From Mycobacterium sp. OTB74 (GTDB lineage: Bacteria; Actinomycetota; Actinomycetes; Mycobacteriales; Mycobacteriaceae): a stretch of 64,000 nt of DNA. This document shows, one piece after another, positions 55,467 through 63,225 of this stretch. Both the position numbers and the translations under genes were made by a program. The notes under the pieces were generated by a model. It did no database searches, was not told the DNA's origin, and saw only the letters and a program-made list of their open reading frames with translations. The number at the start of each line of letters is the position of its first letter. Positions within the stretch are counted from its first letter, which is position 1. Location of the stretch: the NCBI RefSeq assembly GCF_029892685.1, contig NZ_JARXVD010000020.1:1-64000 (forward strand), read 5' to 3'.

Positions 55467-55510
55467 GCCGCCAAAGGTCACACCATTACACTAGGTGACT
55501 TCTGACTCTG
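55467..55510. promoter_or_regulatory. Divergent DevR-box pair between the kinase/AAA and Acg-type genes
   Basis: Plus-strand GTGACTTCTGACTCTG (55495-55510) matches the known box form GGGACTTCTGGCCCTA at 12 of 16 positions and faces the nitroreductase gene. Minus-strand TGTGACCTTTGGCGGC (55467-55482) faces the kinase/AAA gene. Confidence 0.5.
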
Positions 55511-55574
55511 TCGGTTCCGAAGCTCAACGGGGCAGCGTTGCGACTGAAAGTTGTAGCGCTGCGGAGGACATCTC

Positions 55575-56639
55575 ATGCCGAAAACCACTATCACGCTTCA
55601 GGAAATCGAAGATGCGGTGCATCTGGCCTGCCGCGCCCCGTCATTCCATAACAGCCAACCATGGAAATGGGTTCTGGAGTCGAACACGCTGAAGCTGTTT
55701 CTCGACCCTGATCAGCTGGTTGCCTCCGACACCTCCGGGCGCCAGGCACTGTTGAGTTGCGGCGCAGTGCTGGACCACCTTCGGGTCGCGATGGCCGCCG
55801 TCGGTTGGATCACCGACGTCGACCGCTTTCCCAATCCGAACAACCGCCACCATCTCGCTGACATCGATTTCCGTCCGGCTCCAGGAGTAACTCGCACACA
55901 GCTCAAAGCAGCCGACGCAATACTGTCCAGGCGGACCGACCGGCTGCCATTCGACGCGGTCCCCGACTGGCCGGCGTTCCAACAATTGCTGTGGTTGGCA
56001 GTGCAGGGCCGCCCAAGTCACGTCGACGTCCTTGATGCCAAACAGCGCCCCAAACTGTCCGAAGCGTCCCATCTGACCGAGGTGCTGAGGATGTATGACG
56101 CTTCGTACGATGCCGAACTATTCTGGTGGACATCACAATTCGGTGCCACCACCGGTATCCCGCACAGTTCCCTGGTATCCGCCGCGGAAAGCGATCGTGT
56201 TGATATCGGCCGATCGTTTCCGGTGACGCACACTCGCGAACGGCGTCAACAGATAGGGGACGACAAGTCCACGGTTGTGGTGATCTCGGCCCTTGACGAC
56301 ACCCGCCAGGACATCCTGGCTTGCGGTGAGACCCTTTCTGCGGTGCTGCTAGAGGCCACCATGTCAGGGCTTGCCAGCTGCACGCTTACCCACCTCACAG
56401 AGCACCCGGCCACCCGCGACATCGTGGGCACACTTACCGGGCACCAATTGCCACAGGTATTGGTGCGCATCGGAATCGCCCCGACTCTGGATCAGTTCCC
56501 ACCGCCGACGCCGCGGCGTCCGCTGTCTGATGTCTTCCGTTACCAGCGCGGCGTCCACAGTCAAGACCACTGTCCGCCCACAGTAGGGACTAATTCCTCT
56601 GCTGTGGAAAACGTTGTCCCGCCTAACGTCGACACGTAG
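55575..56639 (+). CDS. Acg-family nitroreductase-fold protein
   Basis: A 354-residue protein of the Acg/Rv3127/Rv3131 family: a tandem nitroreductase fold. The N-terminal RAPSFHNSQPWKWVLE is the family signature; LASCTLTHLTEHPATRD and the C-terminal PQVLVRIGIAP lie in the second half. Known structures show a closed lid over FMN and suggest flavin storage rather than nitro-reduction. GGAGG precedes the ATG. It is followed 29 bases later by a USP and then devR-devS, so it may head a four-gene dormancy operon. Confidence 0.9.
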   Translation: MPKTTITLQEIEDAVHLACRAPSFHNSQPWKWVLESNTLKLFLDPDQLVASDTSGRQALLSCGAVLDHLRVAMAAVGWITDVDRFPNPNNRHHLADIDFRPAPGVTRTQLKAADAILSRRTDRLPFDAVPDWPAFQQLLWLAVQGRPSHVDVLDAKQRPKLSEASHLTEVLRMYDASYDAELFWWTSQFGATTGIPHSSLVSAAESDRVDIGRSFPVTHTRERRQQIGDDKSTVVVISALDDTRQDILACGETLSAVLLEATMSGLASCTLTHLTEHPATRDIVGTLTGHQLPQVLVRIGIAPTLDQFPPPTPRRPLSDVFRYQRGVHSQDHCPPTVGTNSSAVENVVPPNVDT

Positions 56640-56668
56640 TCAGCTCGACACATTCAGGAGCGCCCGCC

Positions 56669-57523
56669 ATGTACAGCACAGCTTCACCGTCCCCAGCAGT
56701 CGCGGTCGGCATCGACGGCTCACGGTGGTCCGTGGACGCTGCTTTGTGGGCAGTCGACGAAGCGGTCAGCCGCGATGTACCCCTGCGCCTGCTATACGTG
56801 GTCGAGCCGCGCCCACACACTACGTTCGACCCACAGCAGGCCGCCCGCGATCTGGCATGCGCCGAAGTCTCCGTGCGCCAGACCCTGGTGGCCGTTGAGT
56901 CTGCAGAAAAGCCAGTCAAGATCGAATGGGAAGTGCTGCAGGGCGATCCGACCCGGGTCCTACTGAACGCCGCTCGATCAGCCGACCTGATGTGTATCGG
57001 GTCACTCGGTATCGCGCATGCCACTGGCCAGCGGCCGGGATCAACTGCCGCGGCGTTGGCAACATCAGCTCAATGCCCGGTCGCCATCGTCCGGAGTACC
57101 CAGCATTGGTCGACGCGACCCCGACAGGTAGTCGTCGAAATCGACGAAAGTCCAGATAGTGTCTACGTTCTCGACGCCGGGATCGGCGAGGCGCGGCTAC
57201 GCGGCGCACCGTTGACGGTACTTGCGACCTGGCAGAGCGAACTCGACGACGTCCGGGAAACCACCGCCGACGAGAACGTTCGTGCGCAACTGGACAAGCG
57301 CCTCGCACGCTATCGTCAAGCGAATCCAGACATCGAGTTCAACACGGTTGCGGCCCGGGGTTCAACGATGAATTATCTTGCCCACCAATCTGATTCGGTC
57401 CAGATGGTGGTCGTCGGCCAGAATCGTCGACGCGGCCTAGGGGAAATCGTCGGGTCTGCCCAGACCACCCCTCATCGCATCGACTGCTCGGTCCTGATTT
57501 GTCGGCACCACCATCGCTTGTAG
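56669..57523 (+). CDS. Universal stress protein (Rv3134c type)
   Basis: A 284-residue tandem USP. VAVGIDGSRWSVDAALWA opens domain 1 and CIGSLGIAHATGQRPGSTA is its ATP loop; domain 2 (VVVEIDESPDSVYVLDAG...MVVVGQNRRRGLG) ends with SVLICRHHH. In M. tuberculosis the USP Rv3134c is co-transcribed with devR-devS, and this gene has the same place. AGGAG precedes the ATG. The gap to devR is 66 bases. Confidence 0.92.
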   Translation: MYSTASPSPAVAVGIDGSRWSVDAALWAVDEAVSRDVPLRLLYVVEPRPHTTFDPQQAARDLACAEVSVRQTLVAVESAEKPVKIEWEVLQGDPTRVLLNAARSADLMCIGSLGIAHATGQRPGSTAAALATSAQCPVAIVRSTQHWSTRPRQVVVEIDESPDSVYVLDAGIGEARLRGAPLTVLATWQSELDDVRETTADENVRAQLDKRLARYRQANPDIEFNTVAARGSTMNYLAHQSDSVQMVVVGQNRRRGLGEIVGSAQTTPHRIDCSVLICRHHHRL

Positions 57524-57589
57524 CGCGTTTGAGCCTATCGTTGTCCAAGGTGCGCGGGCATCGCAATGAGGATCCAGGAGGTCATCCGA

Positions 57590-58237
57590 ATGGTCACCGT
57601 GTTTCTTGTCGACGACCACGAAGTGGTACGTCGCGGCCTCATCGACCTGCTCAGTGCAGACCCTGACCTGCAAGTCATCGGCGAGGCCGGATCGGTAGCT
57701 CAAGCGATGGCCCAGATCCCCGCGCTGCGGCCCGATGTCGCCGTCCTGGACGTGCGCCTCCCAGATGGCAATGGCATCGAACTATGCCGTGACCTGCTGT
57801 CGCGACTGCCGGACTTGCGCTGTCTGATGTTGACGTCCTTCACGTCCGACGAGGCCATGCTCGATGCCGTTCTGGCCGGCGCCAGTGGCTACGTGATCAA
57901 GGACATCAAAGGTATGGAACTGGCGGAGGCAATCAAAACTGTCGGTGCAGGGCGATCACTGCTGGACAATCGCGCCGCCGCCGCGCTCATGGCCAAGCTG
58001 CGAAATGCAGCCGAGCGCTCAGATCCGTTGTCGGGCTTGACCGATCAGGAACGCGTGCTGCTGGATCTGCTTGGTGAGGGCCTGACGAACAAACAGATTG
58101 CCGCCAGGATGTTCCTGGCCGAGAAGACGGTGAAGAATTATGTGTCGCGTCTGCTCGCCAAGCTCGGCATGGAGCGGCGCACCCAGGCCGCGGTATTTGT
58201 GTCGAGACTGGATCGCCCGCAGCGTTCGGCACCGTGA
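57590..58237 (+). CDS. devR: Dormancy response regulator DevR/DosR
   Basis: A 215-residue NarL-type regulator nearly identical in pattern to M. tuberculosis DevR. The receiver begins MVTVFLVDDHEVVRRGL with the phosphoacceptor Asp54 in VAVLDVRLPDG; the LuxR helix-turn-helix is LTNKQIAARMFLAEKTVKNY. The ATG at 57590 is chosen because AGGAGG lies eight bases upstream and the protein then aligns with the known start. It activates genes for hypoxia, NO and CO responses by binding boxes such as those seen around this island. Its stop overlaps devS by four bases (GTGA). Confidence 0.96.
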   Translation: MVTVFLVDDHEVVRRGLIDLLSADPDLQVIGEAGSVAQAMAQIPALRPDVAVLDVRLPDGNGIELCRDLLSRLPDLRCLMLTSFTSDEAMLDAVLAGASGYVIKDIKGMELAEAIKTVGAGRSLLDNRAAAALMAKLRNAAERSDPLSGLTDQERVLLDLLGEGLTNKQIAARMFLAEKTVKNYVSRLLAKLGMERRTQAAVFVSRLDRPQRSAP

Positions 58238-60006
58238 AGCAATTCTGGCCACAACGGGCACCGGACATCGCGCGCGATGACAGAATCTGCGCTGTGTCAG
58301 GAAGTCCGGTAAACAATGACGGCAATACCGCGCGGCCGCTGCGCGCGCCGCTGTCCGGGCTGCGGTTGCGCGAGTTGCTCAGCGAAGTGCAAGACCGAGT
58401 CGAACAGATCATCGAGGGCCGCGACCGCCTCGACGGACTGGTGGAGGCGATGCTCACCGTCACCGCAGGCCTGGAACTGGACGAAACGCTCCGAACCATC
58501 GTGCACGCTGCCATCGAATTACTCGACGCGCGATATGGAGCACTCGGGGTCCGCGGCTCCGACCATGAACTCGTCGAGTTCATTTACGAGGGCATCGACG
58601 AAGAAACCCATCGGCAGATCGGACGGCTGCCCCAGGGACGCGGAGTCCTTGGCGTATTGATCGAAGATCCGAAACCTATTCGGCTGGATAATATTCGGAC
58701 GCACCCGGATTCTGTGGGCTTCCCCGAGCACCACCCGCAGATGACTACGTTCCTTGGTGTGCCGGTCCGAATCCGCGATCAAGTCTTCGGCAATCTTTAT
58801 CTGACCGAGAAGGCCTCCGGACAACCGTTCAGCGAAGACGACGAGGTGCTCGCCCAAGCGCTTGCCGCAGCTGCGGGTATCGCCATCGACAACGCCCGCC
58901 TCTACGACCAAGCACAACGACGCAGGGCGTGGATCGAAGCTACCCGCGATATCGGCACAGCGCTGTTGTCCGGAACCGAGCCAACCGAGGTGTTCCGGCT
59001 GATCGCCCTGGAAGCGCGCTCCCTGACCGACGCAGAGGCGACCCTGGTAGCGGTCCCTGATGACGATCTTCCGGCCCACGAGGTCACCGATCTGCAGGTC
59101 GTCGACTCGACCGGAAACCTCCCATCGACCCCTCGGCGGATCCCGGTGGCAGACGGACCGATCGGTACTGCATTCCGCGATCGCACCCCCGTTCGCTGCG
59201 CACCATCCGAGCTGCCCGCGGCGATCTCGACTGGGATGGGCTACGCGCTGGTTCTGCCGCTGCGGACCACCGAAAGCGTGGTCGGAATTCTGATCATTTT
59301 CCGAGCCGCGGGACGGCAGGCGTTCACCGCTGACCAGCTGGGCATGATGGCCGCGTTCACCGATCAGGCCGCGCTGGCCTGGCAACTGGCCGCGACCCAG
59401 CGCCAGATGCGCGAACTCGACGTCCTGGCCGACCGCGATCGAATCGCCCGCGACCTGCATGACCATGTCATTCAGCGCCTGTTCGCGATAGGTCTCACCT
59501 TGCAGGGTGCCATCCCCAGAGCGCGCTCCGGCGACGTGCAGCGGCGTATCACCGATTGTGTCGACGACCTACAGGAAGTCATCACCGAAATCCGCACAGC
59601 AATTTTTGACCTGCACGGCAGCTCCACGACGAGCACTCGGCTCCGCCAGCGCCTCGATGCGGCCATCTCTGCATTCTCCAGTAGCGAATTGCACACCACC
59701 GTCCGCTATAACGGACCGCTGTCGGTCATCGAACCAGAGCTGGCCGATCACGCTGAAGCCGTCGTCCGGGAAGCAGTAAGCAACGCCGTTCGCCATGGCC
59801 GAGCTACCGCCATCACCATCACTGTGAGCGTGAACAACGACCTGCATATCGACGTCACGGACAACGGTTGCGGGCTCGCAGAATCAATCACCGAAAGCGG
59901 ACTGAACAACCTTCGACGCCGGGCGCAGGAATGTGGCGGTGACATGACGATAGGGGCGGCCGAAGGTCAAGGCACGATTCTCCAGTGGTGGGCGCCGCTA
60001 CCGTAG
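58234..60006 (+). CDS. devS: Heme sensor histidine kinase DevS/DosT
   Basis: A 590-residue kinase: GAF-A (about residues 75-215), GAF-B (245-390), HisKA_3 with the phospho-acceptor His409 in RIARDLHDHVIQRLF, and HATPase with EAVVREAVSNAVRHG and DNGCGL. GAF-A keeps the paired histidines in VGFPEHHPQMTTFLG (166/167), where M. tuberculosis DevS binds heme through His149, so gas sensing is expected. The GTG start overlaps devR. A single sensor gene is present; whether a second DosT-like kinase exists elsewhere is unknown. Confidence 0.95.
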   Translation: MKQFWPQRAPDIARDDRICAVSGSPVNNDGNTARPLRAPLSGLRLRELLSEVQDRVEQIIEGRDRLDGLVEAMLTVTAGLELDETLRTIVHAAIELLDARYGALGVRGSDHELVEFIYEGIDEETHRQIGRLPQGRGVLGVLIEDPKPIRLDNIRTHPDSVGFPEHHPQMTTFLGVPVRIRDQVFGNLYLTEKASGQPFSEDDEVLAQALAAAAGIAIDNARLYDQAQRRRAWIEATRDIGTALLSGTEPTEVFRLIALEARSLTDAEATLVAVPDDDLPAHEVTDLQVVDSTGNLPSTPRRIPVADGPIGTAFRDRTPVRCAPSELPAAISTGMGYALVLPLRTTESVVGILIIFRAAGRQAFTADQLGMMAAFTDQAALAWQLAATQRQMRELDVLADRDRIARDLHDHVIQRLFAIGLTLQGAIPRARSGDVQRRITDCVDDLQEVITEIRTAIFDLHGSSTTSTRLRQRLDAAISAFSSSELHTTVRYNGPLSVIEPELADHAEAVVREAVSNAVRHGRATAITITVSVNNDLHIDVTDNGCGLAESITESGLNNLRRRAQECGGDMTIGAAEGQGTILQWWAPLP

Positions 60007-60016
60007 CGGCTGTGCT

Positions 60017-60613
60017 TTACCGGAACCAATCTTTGCGTCCCCCGCCGTCGTGGTCCAACATCCGCCACTCGTTGGACCACCCTGCATAACGACTCCGGTC
60101 CAGTCGCCGGTGCAAGATGCCGACTAGTGACAGTAATCCGCCGACGACCCCCAGCCACAACGCGGCCGCTGCGCCGAATGCCGCTGTCGCAATCTGTTCC
60201 CGCGTCATTGGCGGCTCGGTGATATCACCGCGTTTGTCCACCCACACAGTGGTCCAATCGCCGGTCTTCAGATCGGTCGGTCCCTCAATCGAGCCTGTAT
60301 AAGTTCTGCCCGAAACCATCCAGCGCACGTTTGACCGGAACGCGTCTGCAGCAACTCGAGATTGGATGACACTGTTGGCGACAGCCTGCGCCGGCACGTT
60401 GTGCCACTCTGCAACCTGCCGCAGCGCCAACTGCACCTGCTGATCATGAACGGCAGTACCGAATGCGGCTGCCGGCGCAATCGCCAAAACCGCGAGAATC
60501 GCCGCAATCAGCTTCACGATCGCCTCCAGCCGGTCGCTAGCGCGTACCAGTGGATTTCGAGAAAAGCATCGATACAAACCGACCGGAATCGGGCACCATG
60601 CGTAGCGATCCAT
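60017..60613 (-). CDS. Two-helix membrane protein (Rv1733c type)
   Basis: A 198-residue protein with two hydrophobic segments, one after RNPLVRASDRLEAIVKL (about residues 36-58) and one near the C-terminus (IATAAFGAAAALWLGVVGGLLSLVGIL), with an extracytoplasmic domain between them containing TGDWTTVWVDKRGD. This is the architecture of Rv1733c, a DevR-regulon antigen. The ATG at 60613 is preferred over one nine codons upstream because it begins close to the conserved RNPLVR. Converges on devS with 10 bases between. Confidence 0.88.
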   Translation of the reverse strand: MDRYAWCPIPVGLYRCFSRNPLVRASDRLEAIVKLIAAILAVLAIAPAAAFGTAVHDQQVQLALRQVAEWHNVPAQAVANSVIQSRVAADAFRSNVRWMVSGRTYTGSIEGPTDLKTGDWTTVWVDKRGDITEPPMTREQIATAAFGAAAALWLGVVGGLLSLVGILHRRLDRSRYAGWSNEWRMLDHDGGGRKDWFR

Positions 60614-60687
60614 GGCTGGCTCCTCAGACGACGGGTGCATCTCGCGACACCATGGACACCAGATTGCAGCACATCAGCCAGCGCGCA

Positions 60688-60784
60688 CAGAGCCCAATGT
60701 CATTGACAACCAATACCCATGAACATCAGACCTGTAGTTGAAGTGCTGTCCAACATCAGCTGACCAAGTGACCTTCTGCCCTGT
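60688..60784. promoter_or_regulatory. Candidate DevR boxes between the Rv1733c-type and GNAT genes
   Basis: Minus strand ATGACATTGGGCTCTG (60688-60703) faces the Rv1733c-type gene. Plus strand AGTGACCTTCTGCCCTGT (60767-60784) faces the GNAT gene. Both follow the G(G/T)GACNTTNNGNCCCT-like pattern imperfectly. The remainder of this 204-base gap holds nothing else recognisable. Confidence 0.45.
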
Positions 60785-60817
60785 CGACAGCCGGGGATCA
60801 GACCGCACGATCACCGT

Positions 60818-61414
60818 ATGAAGGACAAGCAATCGCCGGCCGGGTCGGCTTCGGTCGCCGGATCAGCCGTTCCGGCTCCATCAGCGTTGCCGCGCAAGCA
60901 CGCCACACTGCGCGATGGATCATTCATCACGGTACGAGACCTGGTTACCAATGACTTCGCGGCCGTGATGGCACTGACCGAAAATCTCAGTGGCGACGAG
61001 CTCTACCTCCGGTTCTTCACCTTCCATCCGAAACATCTTGTGGAATGGGCACATTCGGTGACCCAGCCGCGACCTGGGAGTGTCGCCCTCGGCGCATTCG
61101 ACGGCCAGTCGCTGCTAGCGGTCGGGAACTATGTGCCCACCGCTGAGCCCGGAACTGCTGAGATCGCCATCGTCGTCGCACACTCCAACCACTACCGAGG
61201 AATCGCCACCGTTCTGCTCACTCATCTCGGCGAGCACGCGAAAAATACAGGTACACAGCGCCTCATCGCGGACGTACTGGTACAGAACCTCGATATGCGC
61301 AGGGTCATCTCCGAAGCTGGGTGGAGCTGCCACCAACATCGAGACGGTGAGGTGATCTCGGTCGAGATCGACCTGACCAACTCACAACGTCCCAACGTAT
61401 GTGCCATGAGGTGA
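60818..61414 (+). CDS. GNAT-family N-acetyltransferase
   Basis: A 198-residue GNAT. The central IAIVVAHSNHYRGIATVLLTHL contains the acetyl-CoA pyrophosphate loop in the altered form HSNHYRGIAT (usual Q/RxxGxG/A), and LIADVLVQNLDMRRVISEAGW is the C-terminal half. It resembles the catalytic domain of the protein acetyltransferase family with N-terminal regulatory domains but lacks such a domain, having only a disordered Ala/Pro-rich N-terminus. Five bases before the second Acg-type gene, so co-transcribed. DevR control is likely. Confidence 0.85.
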   Translation: MKDKQSPAGSASVAGSAVPAPSALPRKHATLRDGSFITVRDLVTNDFAAVMALTENLSGDELYLRFFTFHPKHLVEWAHSVTQPRPGSVALGAFDGQSLLAVGNYVPTAEPGTAEIAIVVAHSNHYRGIATVLLTHLGEHAKNTGTQRLIADVLVQNLDMRRVISEAGWSCHQHRDGEVISVEIDLTNSQRPNVCAMR

Positions 61415-61419
61415 AAGAT

Positions 61420-62412
61420 ATGTCCGACGAATTCCCAGATCAGCAAACCGTGCAGGCGGCGATGGCTCTTGCCACTCGCGCCCCCTCAGTGCACAACACT
61501 CAACCGTGGCGCTGGCGGGTCGGCTCCTGCAGTGTGCAGTTGTATGCCGAACAGTCGCGGCACCTGATGCACACCGATCCAGACGGCCGCGACCTGGTCA
61601 TCAGTTGCGGTGCAGCGTTGCACCACGCAGTCATCGCGTTCGGTGCGCTTGGTTGGCAGGCCACCGTCCATCGATTCCCCAATCCTGCAGAACCCGAGCA
61701 CCTTGCGGCGATCGAACTGCAGCCATGCGCACCTCAGCTTGCTGACATCGCCCTCGCCGCAGCGATTCCGCGACGGCGCACCGATCGACGACTTTTCAGC
61801 GGATGGCCGGTCGCGCTCGGCGACATCGCATTGATGTCTGCGCGTGCAGCCCGAATCGGCATTGCGGTCCGACGGGTGACACCCGACGACGTCCTCATAG
61901 CCGCAATGCGGCAAGCGGTTGCACAACATGGCCAAGACGTGGATTACCTGACCGAACTGACAGCGTGGAGCGGCCGGTACGCGGCGGTTGGCGGGGTGCC
62001 GGCACGCAACACGCCGATACCCGACCCTGCCGCCACCATCCCAGGCCGGATCTTCGCCGGACCGGTTCTCGATCAGCCACCTGGAACGAGTGCCGTCGAC
62101 GACAACGGGTCGCTGCTGGCTCTCGGCACCGCGGCCGACACCCCGACCGATCGCCTCCGCGCCGGGGAAGCCACCAGCGCAATTCTGCTGACCGCAACAG
62201 CGCAAGGTCTGGCCACCTGCCCAGTCACCGAGGCATTAGAGAATCCGACATGCCGTGACATGGTGCGGACCGATGTTTTCGGCGACGATCTGTTCCCACA
62301 GATGCTGATCCGCGTCGGTTGGGCTCCGATCAACGCCGATCCCCTGCCGTCGACTCCCCGACGGCCGCTGGCCGACGTCGTGTCCTGGCTGGACGGGTGC
62401 CCGCCTCCGTGA
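61420..62412 (+). CDS. Acg-family nitroreductase-fold protein, second copy
   Basis: A 330-residue paralogue of the protein at 55575: TRAPSVHNTQPWRWRV, then LATCPVTEALENPTCRD and PQMLIRVGWAPINADPLPSTPRRPLADV mirror that gene segment by segment. Length equals M. tuberculosis Acg. The ATG at 61420 has GAGGTGAAA upstream, and an earlier in-frame ATG would overlap the GNAT gene. Second gene of a GNAT-acg pair inside the dormancy island. Confidence 0.9.
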   Translation: MSDEFPDQQTVQAAMALATRAPSVHNTQPWRWRVGSCSVQLYAEQSRHLMHTDPDGRDLVISCGAALHHAVIAFGALGWQATVHRFPNPAEPEHLAAIELQPCAPQLADIALAAAIPRRRTDRRLFSGWPVALGDIALMSARAARIGIAVRRVTPDDVLIAAMRQAVAQHGQDVDYLTELTAWSGRYAAVGGVPARNTPIPDPAATIPGRIFAGPVLDQPPGTSAVDDNGSLLALGTAADTPTDRLRAGEATSAILLTATAQGLATCPVTEALENPTCRDMVRTDVFGDDLFPQMLIRVGWAPINADPLPSTPRRPLADVVSWLDGCPPP

Positions 62413-62440
62413 TGCCCCGATGAGGACGTAGGGCTGCCTG

Positions 62441-62460
62441 AATATGACCTTGGTCCCTCG
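62441..62460 (+). promoter_or_regulatory. Candidate DevR box before the small membrane protein
   Basis: TGACCTTGGTCCC (62445-62457) matches the GGACTTNNGTCCC box at 11 of 13 positions. It lies about 105 bases upstream of the ATG at 62561. Confidence 0.55.
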
Positions 62461-62560
62461 CCGGAACGGAGACCGATGGCATCTCATATCTATACCGGGC
62501 AGCCAAACCCGCACGGCAATAACACAATCCGACAAATTCCTCAGGGCTGGAGGACCCAAA

Positions 62561-63019
62561 ATGAGCACATCACCACAGATTCAGGACCGCACCCGCGTGC
62601 TCGCCCGCGTGCTCGGACCATACCTATTTATCGCAGCCGCGACGCTGGTCGTCCGCCCCTCATACGCTGAGACGCTGCTGCGGGCGTTCGATGAAAACTC
62701 TGCGTGGCCCTGGATCACTGGCGCATTCGTCCTGCCCATGGGGCTGGTAGTCGTTGTGCTACATCCATATTGGCGCGGACCGGCCGCAGCGACCATCTCC
62801 GTGTTGGGATGGCTGACAGTGCTCAAAGGTGTTGCACTGATGACCTTCCCACAGCGCTACCTGTCATTCGGGCAGGGGGCCGTCAGTACCGCCCCGTGGT
62901 GGCAGGCCAGCGTCTTCGTCATGGCTTTGCTCGGGCTGTACCTGATCGCCGTCGGCTGGGGCCGGGACCGACGCGAGACTCAATCGCCAACGCCACCAAC
63001 CCATGCCGTCCGCGGCTGA
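62561..63019 (+). CDS. Small four-helix membrane protein in the dormancy island
   Basis: A 152-residue protein with about four hydrophobic helices (near residues 17-32, 48-66, 74-92 and 112-130) and a polar tail. No family was recognised. GGAGG seven bases before the ATG decides the start. The DevR box upstream and its position suggest hypoxia induction. A strong hairpin follows the stop. Confidence 0.75.
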   Translation: MSTSPQIQDRTRVLARVLGPYLFIAAATLVVRPSYAETLLRAFDENSAWPWITGAFVLPMGLVVVVLHPYWRGPAAATISVLGWLTVLKGVALMTFPQRYLSFGQGAVSTAPWWQASVFVMALLGLYLIAVGWGRDRRETQSPTPPTHAVRG

Positions 63020-63063
63020 TCCGTCGATTTGGCTTACGCCGTTGCTGTTACGCGCAGCTGTTT

Positions 63064-63097
63064 CCTGGGGAACCTGGCTCCTGCCAGGTTCCCCAGG
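63064..63097. terminator. Perfect 15-bp hairpin between converging genes
   Basis: CCTGGGGAACCTGGC (63064-63078), loop TCCT, GCCAGGTTCCCCAGG (63083-63097). There is no T tract, but the stem is exact. It sits in the 206-base gap between the small membrane protein and the erythromycin-esterase-like gene, the rest of which shows nothing. Confidence 0.7.
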
Positions 63098-63225
63098 TCA
63101 TTCGGCCCGACAGTCAGCCATCGGTCACGTCGGATTCTGAAGCAGGTCTTCGATATTCGCGATTGCGGGCAGCGCCCGATATCAGGGTCGGGCGATGGCT
63201 AATCATGCACCCGCAACAAGTGGTG

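Noticed and set aside
60711..60760. DevR box TTGGACAGCACTTC facing the Rv1733c-type gene
   Set aside because: Weaker than the site at 60688-60703 and lacks the CCC half.
63020..63225. Coding continuation after the small membrane protein
   Set aside because: Frames here are short and interrupted by the perfect hairpin; no ribosome binding site or motif.
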